Origin: SYOC01 sp035575235
GTDB taxonomy: Bacteria; Desulfobacterota; Binatia; Bin18
Length of the DNA stretch: 11,457 nucleotides
NCBI GenBank assembly: GCA_035575235.1
Contig: DATLYA010000020.1
Span: 1 to 11,457 of the forward strand
Direction of reading: 5' to 3'
A program made the position numbers and the translations under genes. The notes below the pieces were generated by a model. It saw only the letters and a list, made by a program, of their open reading frames with translations. It did not search any database and was not told the origin of the DNA. Positions 6,163-11,457 of the stretch are shown here, piece by piece (position 1 is the stretch's first letter; each line of letters opens with the position of its first letter).

Positions 6163-7614
6163 CTACACATGCACTCGCGTGAAATAGGTCTGTTTCTCCA
6201 GATGCGGATGATAGGTGATGGTGCAGTCCTTCCCGAGACGATTCTCCGCTTCACGCAAGGCCGCCGCAATTGTCGGAAACGGTTCAAAGCCCATGCGACG
6301 CGCGACGTCCTCATTCTCCTTGGGCACCCCGGCGGCGAAGACCCCATTCAAATGATTCAGCGCATATAAACCTTGGCCATAGAGGATGCACGGGTGCGCG
6401 CCGTGAAACGCGAAGCCGTTGCGATATTTATGCACGAACTCGGGCCGATGGGCGTATTCTTCGGCATAAGTGTCCCACACCTCAACCGGATCAGTCATCG
6501 TTGGCAAGACCTCATGATACAGCGCATGGTACGAGGGATGATTCAATAAACTGAACTTGGGCTCGAAGGGGTTGGCGACGATGAAGACGCCGCCTTTCCG
6601 CACGAGCGGGTTCTCGTGGTAGGCGTTGAACAATCCCGAGAGCGCTTTGTTGCGGCAGTGAATGGGGTTAAACACCGACAAACGAGAATAGCCGTCGCCG
6701 TCCGTCATCCCCATCAGCAGGACATCGGTCTGTCCCTCTACGTCGGTCACCAATTCGGAGAGCAACGTATCAAGATGCATCTCACGCACCGGCGTAATCA
6801 ACCCGGCGTCAAGAGCGGCGAATTTCTGCGGCGTCGAGGTGGTCAACACGCCTTCGATCTTCATGATTGGCGGATGGCCGCGTCGCGCCAGCTCGGCGTC
6901 CACCAGCTCGCCCATTTCGTTTAACAGTTTGTGAAATGAACTCTTTTTCGGGTCATTGACAGACTGCCCGGACGCAAACGGCCAGGGACGGTGGTGATAG
7001 CGGATCGACTCCCAGTTGCTCATGCCGACAAGAATGGACTTCCAGCCGCCCTGGAAAAAGCCCTGCGGCGTGGACATGAAGATAAAGACATCCGACTCCA
7101 CCACCGACCGGTGCACCATCACTTCCATGCCGCGCTTGGTCATCCCCAAATGCACAAACTGATTAGGGTCGGTGGCGTCGATACATGCCAAACGACCGCC
7201 AAGGGTGTACGGCAGCTTCGGGCCGAGAATATGGGTCATCTCCTTGCGTGTCCACATACGGTGGAGCGCGTTGGCGACTTTGATGTGAATATCCTCCGGG
7301 CGCACGCCGTACTGTTCCAGCAGCTCAAGCAGAATCGGCAGTCCGAGGATGCGTAAGTCCTGGTCTTCGGGATGGTAGTGTGAAGAGCGACCGTCCTGAA
7401 TGCCGATGGTCACTTTCGCGCCTTTGCCTACGAGCGTTTCCAATGGCGGCATCCCAACTGGATGCGCCACAGCGTGTCGAAAGGCGGCGCCGGCGTCAGG
7501 TAAGGGCGCGGCTGACGGCGGCGGACCGGGCGTGATGCGTGTCCGTTCGGTCGGCAACTGCGCAGGAATCTTCGTCACGCCGCAACTCACCATAAACTCT
7601 TGCGTCTGCGCCAT
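6163..7614 (-). CDS. LarA/DUF2088 family protein (lactate racemase-like, nickel-pincer nucleotide family)
   Basis: ATG 7614 has AGGAGGGG at 6 nt (within 7630-7621), giving 483 aa; an upstream in-frame ATG at 7650 has no such site. LarA-like features: VGKGAKVTIGIQDGR (62-76) matches the N-terminal strand and turn that binds the cofactor; ANALHRMWTRKEMTHILG (114-131) matches the region of LarA His108 (here His118); GGWKSILVG (189-197) matches the GGrKsIlPG loop. LarA enzymes use a nickel-pincer nucleotide to racemize or epimerize 2-hydroxyacids. In this protein the His before the GG-x-KSI loop (LarA His200) is Gln184 (STPQGFF), and by hand alignment the cofactor-attaching Lys184 position looks like Arg169. 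Racemase activity is therefore doubtful. No larB, larC or larE homologue is nearby. Family assignment is firm, function is not. Confidence 0.82.
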   Translation of the reverse strand: MAQTQEFMVSCGVTKIPAQLPTERTRITPGPPPSAAPLPDAGAAFRHAVAHPVGMPPLETLVGKGAKVTIGIQDGRSSHYHPEDQDLRILGLPILLELLEQYGVRPEDIHIKVANALHRMWTRKEMTHILGPKLPYTLGGRLACIDATDPNQFVHLGMTKRGMEVMVHRSVVESDVFIFMSTPQGFFQGGWKSILVGMSNWESIRYHHRPWPFASGQSVNDPKKSSFHKLLNEMGELVDAELARRGHPPIMKIEGVLTTSTPQKFAALDAGLITPVREMHLDTLLSELVTDVEGQTDVLLMGMTDGDGYSRLSVFNPIHCRNKALSGLFNAYHENPLVRKGGVFIVANPFEPKFSLLNHPSYHALYHEVLPTMTDPVEVWDTYAEEYAHRPEFVHKYRNGFAFHGAHPCILYGQGLYALNHLNGVFAAGVPKENEDVARRMGFEPFPTIAAALREAENRLGKDCTITYHPHLEKQTYFTRVHV

Positions 7615-7652
7615 GAGAATCCCCTCCTTTGCTCGATGGCTTGCGAGCACTG

Positions 7653-7658
7653 TTTATA
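7653..7658 (-). promoter_or_regulatory. Extended -10 element for the LarA-like gene
   Basis: On the minus strand TGC directly precedes TATAAA (7658-7653), an extended -10 arrangement. The transcript would start near 7646, leaving about 30 nt of leader with the Shine-Dalgarno. No good -35 box is seen 17 nt upstream, consistent with an extended -10 or activator-dependent promoter. Confidence 0.4.
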
Positions 7659-7705
7659 GCACAAACGCCGGAAACTTTCTTGTTGCTCATTCGTTTGCTA
7701 AGTAG

Positions 7706-7718
7706 GGTGAAGTTTGCT
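7706..7718 (+). promoter_or_regulatory. Half-site related to the 25-bp palindrome
   Basis: GGTGAAGTTTGCT matches the reverse-complemented right half of the palindrome (GGTGAACTTCGCT) at 11 of 13 positions. It lies about 60-70 bp upstream of the predicted LarA-like transcript start, a position suited to an activator. Confidence 0.35.
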
Positions 7719-7821
7719 TCGTTCGCATGAGTCCAATACACTCGCCTTTGAGTTTTGCAATCCTGAGCTGTGAGCAGTTGAGTTCGCCAACAACCTTCGG
7801 ACCCCAGGAGTCAGAGAACAG

Positions 7822-7846
7822 GGTGAACTTTCGAGCGAAGTTCACC
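7822..7846. promoter_or_regulatory. 25-bp palindromic operator candidate
   Basis: GGTGAACTT (7822-7830), a 7-nt centre TCGAGCG, and AAGTTCACC (7838-7846) form a perfect 9-bp inverted repeat. It ends 5 bp before a TATAAA (7852-7857) that could serve as -10 for the ammonia-lyase gene, so it would cover the -35 region. Confidence 0.55.
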
Positions 7847-7851
7847 ATTTC

Positions 7852-7857
7852 TATAAA
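7852..7857 (+). promoter_or_regulatory. Candidate -10 box for the ammonia-lyase gene
   Basis: TATAAA with only a weak -35 candidate (TTTCGA, 7829-7834, 17-nt spacing) that lies inside the palindrome. The transcript would start near 7864 and have a leader of about 105 nt. A second, weaker candidate is TTATAC at 7952-7957. Confidence 0.35.
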
Positions 7858-7968
7858 ACCTTTCCGGCACAGCAACGTTCTCTTCATGCTTTTTGGCGCT
7901 TTTATGCTCTCCTACACCACCACTGTGGCGCCGGGATTGCTGCTGTATCCGTTATACAGGAGATGGAT

Positions 7969-9672
7969 ATGGGCGCGAGCGCATTTGATTCCATAGGTGA
8001 TTCTTTTGCAGTGGAGCGGCCATTGCCTGAACGCGCCATCACGTTGCGCGGCGAAGGGCTTACTATTCCCGAAGTCATTCAGGTTGCACGCCATCGTATC
8101 CCCGTGCGGCTTACTGAAGACCCTGCAGTCTTGCAGCGCATCGCGGCTTCATGCGAGTACATCGCGCATGCGGTCGAGCAGGGAGAGATTATTTATGGCG
8201 TCACGAGTGGGTTTGGCGGCATGGCGCATGTCCTAATTTCTGACGAGGAAGCGGCGACGTTGCAAGATAATCTACTGTGGTTCCTCAAAACGGGCGCAGG
8301 CAAACGACTGCCAAATGCCGATGTGCGCGCCGCCATGCTCATTCGAGCGAATTCGCACTTACATGGCGTATCAGGCATCCGGCTGGAGCTGATTCGCCGT
8401 CTGGTGGTGTTTTTGAACGCGGACGTCACTCCACACGTGCAGGAGTTCGGCTCCATTGGAGCCAGCGGCGACCTGGTGCCGCTGGCGAGCATCACGGGCG
8501 CATTGATTGGTCTTGATCGAAGCTACACGGTAGATTTCCAGGGAGAAGATCTCGACGCGCTGACGGCGTTAGAGCGGTTAGGCTTGCCGCGGCTGCACCT
8601 CCTCCCTAAGGAAGGGCTCGCGATGGTCAATGGCACGGCGATGATGAGCGGTATCGCTGCGAATTGTGTGTACGATGCGCAGACGCTGCTGGCGTTGGCT
8701 ATGGGCGCTCACGCCTTGATGCTGCAAGCGCTCGGCGGTACGAATCAATCGTTTCATCCATTCATTCACCGCCATAAACCGCATCCTGGACAACAATGGA
8801 CCGCAGCGACGATGGCGGGGCTGCTGGCGGAGTCGCGTTTGATTCGAGCGGAGTGGGAAGGACAGCATCATTATCAAGGACATGGCTTAGTACAAGATCG
8901 TTATTCGCTGCGCTGTTTGCCGCAATATATGGGACCGATTGTGGACGGTCTGTTGCAGATCACCAAACAGGTCGAGGTCGAGATCAATTCCGCCACGGAT
9001 AACCCCCTGATCGACGTTGACTCCCAGGTCAGTTACCACTGCGGCAACTTTCTGGGGCAGTACATTGGCGTGGCGATGGATCATTTGCGCTACTATCTCG
9101 GACTGCTGGCTAAGCACCTCGACGTCCAAATCGCCCTGCTGACAGCGCCGGAGTTTAGCAATGGCTTGCCGCCTTCTTTGGTCGGCAATCCGACCCGGCG
9201 TGTGAACATGGGTCTCAAAGGTTTGCAGATCGCGGGAAACTCGATCATGCCGCTGCTGACATTTTTGGGGAATTCATTAGTGGACCGTTTCCCCACCCAT
9301 GCTGAACAATTCAATCAGAACATTAATAGTCAAGGCTTTGGGTCCGCCAATCTCGCGCGTCAGGCAATTGACGCCTTGCGCCACTATATGGCGATCGCCT
9401 TGATGTTCGGCGTCCAAGCCGTGGACCTGCGCACCCATGTCCTGACTGGGCGCTATGATGCGCGACAAGGTCTCTCGCCCGCCACCATTCCTCTGTATGA
9501 GGCGGTACGCGCCGTGGTGGGCCGTCCTCCATCACCAATCCGCCCCTATATTTTCAATGATGAAGAGCAGGCGCTCGATACGCATATTGCCCGCATCGTG
9601 GCTGACCTGACCGCCGGTGAGCGCATTCTCCAGGCTGTGCAAAGCGTGAGCCTGGATAGCGTTACTCTGTAG
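7969..9672 (+). CDS. Phenylalanine ammonia-lyase, cyanobacterial type (MIO enzyme)
   Basis: Cytosolic homotetrameric lyase expected to convert L-phenylalanine to trans-cinnamate and ammonia. ATG 7969 lies 6 nt after AGGAG (7958-7962) and gives 567 aa; ATG 7963 directly abuts that site. Counting from 7963, residue numbers coincide with Anabaena PAL as I remember it: catalytic Tyr78, selectivity pair Phe107-Leu108 (WFLKTGAG), MIO triad Ala167-Ser168-Gly169 (GSIGASGDLVPL), Asn223, Tyr314, Arg317, Phe363 and Gln452. Phe at 107 points to phenylalanine rather than tyrosine or histidine, since TAL and HAL carry His there. Long stretches such as GTNQSFHPFIH, QDRYSLRCLPQY and RFPTHAEQFNQNINSQG agree closely with cyanobacterial PAL. 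Position 503 is Gly and the C-terminal Cys is absent. The gene stands alone and is divergent from the LarA-like gene; a 3-methylidene-imidazolone prosthetic group forms autocatalytically. Confidence 0.93.
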   Translation: MGASAFDSIGDSFAVERPLPERAITLRGEGLTIPEVIQVARHRIPVRLTEDPAVLQRIAASCEYIAHAVEQGEIIYGVTSGFGGMAHVLISDEEAATLQDNLLWFLKTGAGKRLPNADVRAAMLIRANSHLHGVSGIRLELIRRLVVFLNADVTPHVQEFGSIGASGDLVPLASITGALIGLDRSYTVDFQGEDLDALTALERLGLPRLHLLPKEGLAMVNGTAMMSGIAANCVYDAQTLLALAMGAHALMLQALGGTNQSFHPFIHRHKPHPGQQWTAATMAGLLAESRLIRAEWEGQHHYQGHGLVQDRYSLRCLPQYMGPIVDGLLQITKQVEVEINSATDNPLIDVDSQVSYHCGNFLGQYIGVAMDHLRYYLGLLAKHLDVQIALLTAPEFSNGLPPSLVGNPTRRVNMGLKGLQIAGNSIMPLLTFLGNSLVDRFPTHAEQFNQNINSQGFGSANLARQAIDALRHYMAIALMFGVQAVDLRTHVLTGRYDARQGLSPATIPLYEAVRAVVGRPPSPIRPYIFNDEEQALDTHIARIVADLTAGERILQAVQSVSLDSVTL

Positions 9673-9724
9673 AGAGACTTTCCAAGAGCGTGGCGGGAGC
9701 CTTTCCCTCGTCAGGACGCTCAGT

Positions 9725-10442
9725 ATGCGAAGAAAGTGGCTCTGGCTGTCTATAGCATTCCTCGCCGTGCTGCTTAATCTGGTTGCATTGGGCTCTTTTT
9801 CTAATGAGCCGCTGCGCCCCCTGCTCGAACAAAAGATGAATCACCGTTTACGCGGATATACTGTTCAGCTCGGCGCTGCTCACTTTCATCCCCTCGGGTT
9901 TTCTCTAGAGCTGAACGAGCTTATGATCAGACAAAACGCGCCCCCCTGATCCGCCAGTCGCCGCTATTCCTACGTTGACCGCGAGCGTGCAATGGCGCGC
10001 ATTCCTCTTTGGTCGGGTAGTGGCGAATTTCGTCTTTGGCCATCCCTCTATTACCAAATACTCACACGGCCGGCGGTACGCCGGCGGAGAAAAAGGCGGC
10101 GCGGAAAACCGTTCAGAAAACGCAAGGGCTGAACAACAACTCAGAGACAATCGTGCGAGCGGACCATGTTGATATGGTGAACAGTAAATTTTCCTTCGTC
10201 AACAAGGAGGCCAGCCCGGAGCACCGGCTGTTCCTCTCCAACGCCGAGTTCCATCTGACGAACTTCACGAACCACTTGACCGAGGGAACCAGCGTCGGAA
10301 AACTCAGCGGGAAATTCATGGACTCGGGCGTCACGGAGGTCGGAGCCACGTTTCACCCCGCGACGAATGGGCCGGATTTCGATCTGGCTGTGCGGACCGA
10401 GCCCGCCTGATGAACAATCTCTGGCGCGCGTACGGAAACTTT
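9725..10442 (+). pseudogene. Broken DUF748 (AsmA-like periplasmic) gene, frameshifted and truncated
   Basis: The N-terminus from ATG 9725 is typical of DUF748 proteins: a signal/anchor segment (WLWLSIAFLAVLLNLVAL), then LLEQKMNHRLRGYTVQL and HPLGFSLELNEL. At a run of six C (9941-9946) the frame breaks, and the family pattern goes on in the next frame (PDPPVAAIPTLTASVQWRA). A second shift near 10045-10060 moves it to the frame holding RADHVDMVNSKFSFV and GPDFDLAVRTEP. A third near 10405 restores MNNLWRAYGNF, which matches the usual MNDLLRAYGxFDV segment. Homology stops near 10442, at the junction with an opposed YihY fragment. DUF748 proteins are normally much longer, so most of the C-terminal part is missing. 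Three shifts make sequencing error alone unlikely. The Shine-Dalgarno before 9725 is weak. Confidence 0.75.
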
Positions 10443-10636
10443 GTCGTTCAGTCGCCTCCTGGCCAACCACCAGTCCTGCAATGGCAATGACGAGCAGGAG
10501 TAAAGGCGCCAGGAAGAAGATGGTGTAATAGGCCAGCGCGGCGGCCAACTGAAAGGGGTTGTCAGCCAATCCATTGGGACGCCGATTCTTGCAGGAAACT
10601 CCAGAATGTAGAAAATGATAGAGACGAGTTTCTCAT
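10443..10636 (-). pseudogene. N-terminal fragment of a YihY/BrkB-family membrane protein, frameshifted
   Basis: Read on the minus strand from ATG 10636, the frame gives FWSFLQESASQWI and then hits TGA after one extra G (10566-10567). In the adjacent frame it continues ADNPFQLAAALAYYTIFF, LAPLLLLVIAIAGLVVGQEATE, the classic YihY/BrkB first transmembrane region with the AAALAYY motif. The match ends at about 10443, where sequence belonging to the opposite-strand DUF748 fragment begins. Only about 60 of the usual 270-300 or more residues remain. Both break and shift mark this as a dead remnant. Start choice is soft because no clear Shine-Dalgarno precedes 10636. Confidence 0.75.
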
Positions 10637-11055
10637 CCGAGGTGAGATCTCATATGCATGGGATCGCTTTTGGGGTGTATTCACAGGGGTCATTCTGCGA
10701 CTGGGCTGAGGTCCCTTCGCCTTGTTGTACTGCACTAAGAGGCGAGAAGACAGCAAGCCATACGCCATTTCCCAGTTTGCTCCGGTTTCACCCTGGCCTT
10801 TTGAGTATGAGATTGCACACAAGCAGCTCTCGTCATATGTCCCGAGTTGCATTCACCTGACAGTGCGCTACCGTACTCTACAAAGGTAGCCTCCTTTGGA
10901 GGAGGACAGTGGACATGAATCCCGTGCGTGATCAAATCCTGTGTCAGGACTCGGGACAGACAGGGGCAAAGATGGATACATGGCGAGAGCGGGCTCCCCC
11001 ATACCTCTTGAGAGCTGGTATCGCACAACAACTCGCCAGAGATAAGGAGGTTCTC
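10637..11055. other. Intergenic stretch without a recognised gene
   Basis: This stretch of about 420 bp lies between the YihY remnant and the secreted-protein gene. A plus-strand frame (about 10705-10885) encodes a protein-like string with PWPFEYEIAHKQLSSYV but has no start site or known family. Small hairpins are visible: CAAAGG/CCTTTG (10881-10898) and TCCTG-TGT-CAGGA near 10937-10949. GGAGGAGG (about 10898-10905) stands before GTG 10909 and ATG 10915, which are in frame with the downstream gene. No clear promoter was found. Confidence 0.5.
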
Positions 11056-11361
11056 ATGCAACGCAAACTATTTGTCTTGTCTCTCATCGCCGCGGCATTC
11101 TGCTGGATCACCAGCGCTTCTGCAGCGGATACGCATCAGGGAAAAGTGGTCGAAGCGGGCGCTGGTAAGCTGACCATGACGGATACCGCTGGGAAGAACC
11201 AACATACCCATACCATTCCTTCCGAGGCCACAATCAGTCGCGATGGGAAAACGGCGGCTCTCACCGATTTGAAGCCCGGCGATACGGTCACCGTCACCAT
11301 GGACAAAAAAGGTGATAAATCAGAAGTCACCAAAGTAGAAGCAAAATCCACCAGCAGCTAA
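11056..11361 (+). CDS. Small secreted periplasmic protein, DUF5666-like beta-barrel type
   Basis: ATG 11056 follows AAGGAGG (11044-11050) at 5 nt and starts a good Sec signal peptide: MQRK, a hydrophobic core, and an ASA-ADT cleavage site near residue 23. The mature part is about 78 aa and beta-rich: GKVVEAGAGKLTMTD, then HTHTIPSEATISRDGK, then LKPGDTVTVTMDKKGD. The order of GKV, mT-D, tI-DGK, L-pGD-V-V strands resembles small OB-fold-like exported proteins (DUF5666 or planctomycete/acidobacterial hypothetical proteins). The HTHT cluster could bind a metal, which is speculation. An in-frame extension to GTG 10909 exists but would bury the signal peptide, so it is rejected. Function is unknown. 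Confidence 0.82.
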   Translation: MQRKLFVLSLIAAAFCWITSASAADTHQGKVVEAGAGKLTMTDTAGKNQHTHTIPSEATISRDGKTAALTDLKPGDTVTVTMDKKGDKSEVTKVEAKSTSS

Positions 11362-11428
11362 ATGCCCAGTCTCTCTCCGTCGCGTCGTCATAGACGTTTG
11401 CTCAAAGAGCCGTTGCTCCTCACCAAAG

Positions 11429-11455
11429 GAACGCCTCACTTCTAGTGAGGCGTTC
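11429..11455 (+). terminator. Perfect 11-bp hairpin, probable terminator at window edge
   Basis: GAACGCCTCAC (11429-11439), loop TTCTA, GTGAGGCGTTC (11445-11455). It lies 68 nt after the stop of the secreted-protein gene. Any T-run would be beyond the window end, so the direction and type cannot be confirmed. Confidence 0.6.
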
Positions 11456-11457
11456 GC

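Larger units (their letters stand above)
7615..7968. other. Divergent intergenic control region
   Basis: This 354-bp gap separates the LarA-like gene (-) from the ammonia-lyase gene (+). It holds a minus-strand extended -10, a plus-strand TATAAA, a 25-bp palindrome and a related half-site, listed separately. A hydrophobic 36-codon frame (7886-7996) has no ribosome binding site and is not called. Confidence 0.6.

Noticed and set aside
7886..7996. 36-codon hydrophobic frame overlapping the PAL start
   Set aside because: It has no Shine-Dalgarno, overlaps the PAL start in another frame and shows no family features. It is probably chance.
10637..11055. Possible insertion sequence between the YihY remnant and the secreted-protein gene
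   Set aside because: No terminal inverted repeats, target duplication or transposase-like sequence could be seen.
1..11457. CRISPR array, tRNA, rRNA, riboswitch or defence cassette
   Set aside because: No regularly spaced repeats, cloverleaf, rRNA-like segment, riboswitch core or known defence motif was found on either strand.

Overview
The window reads as chromosomal DNA from a diderm (Gram-negative) bacterium of moderately high GC. It carries a complete Mla-type retrograde lipid transport operon and several lipoprotein or Sec signal sequences, with Shine-Dalgarno-led starts almost throughout. The taxon cannot be fixed from sequence alone. The mix of STAS-fused MlaE, AgmX-like lipoprotein, metabolic amidohydrolase, LarA-like protein and DUF748/YihY remnants suggests a deltaproteobacterium-like or uncultured lineage (Desulfobacterota/Binatota/Tectomicrobia type); this is an inference.

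Layout. 1-599 (-): lipoprotein with an AgmX/PglI-like C-terminal domain, cut by the window edge. 806-1024 (-): 72-residue conserved-looking small protein with its own intrinsic terminator (724-761). 1158-1246: strong sigma70-type promoter with an 18-bp palindrome over its -35 box and a four-codon leader ORF, driving a (+) operon. 1243-4676 (+): mlaE (with N-terminal STAS domain), mlaF, mlaD and a PqiC-like auxiliary lipoprotein, with overlapping or nearly overlapping ends. 4677-4916: hairpin plus low-complexity repeats. 4917-6068 (+): Amidohydro_2 family metal hydrolase, convergent with 6163-7614 (-), a LarA/DUF2088 family protein with changed active-site positions. 7615-7968: divergent control region with a 25-bp palindrome and a related half-site. 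7969-9672 (+): phenylalanine ammonia-lyase of the cyanobacterial type. 9725-~10636: decayed junction of two broken genes facing each other, DUF748 (+) and YihY/BrkB (-). 11056-11361 (+): small secreted protein followed by a perfect 11-bp hairpin at the window edge.

How the genes fit. The four mla-type genes form one outer-membrane lipid-asymmetry transporter: permease, ATPase, MCE substrate-binding subunit and outer-membrane-facing lipoprotein. The amidohydrolase, LarA-like protein and ammonia-lyase look like catabolic or secondary-metabolic enzymes. The latter two are divergently transcribed from one control region and may be co-regulated, which is a hypothesis. No mobile element, CRISPR array, tRNA or rRNA was found. 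I see no strong candidate for a wholly new system. The most notable items are the cyanobacterial-type PAL lacking the aggregation-prone cysteines, the substituted LarA homologue, the two palindromic operator candidates and the micro-leader ORF in front of mlaE.
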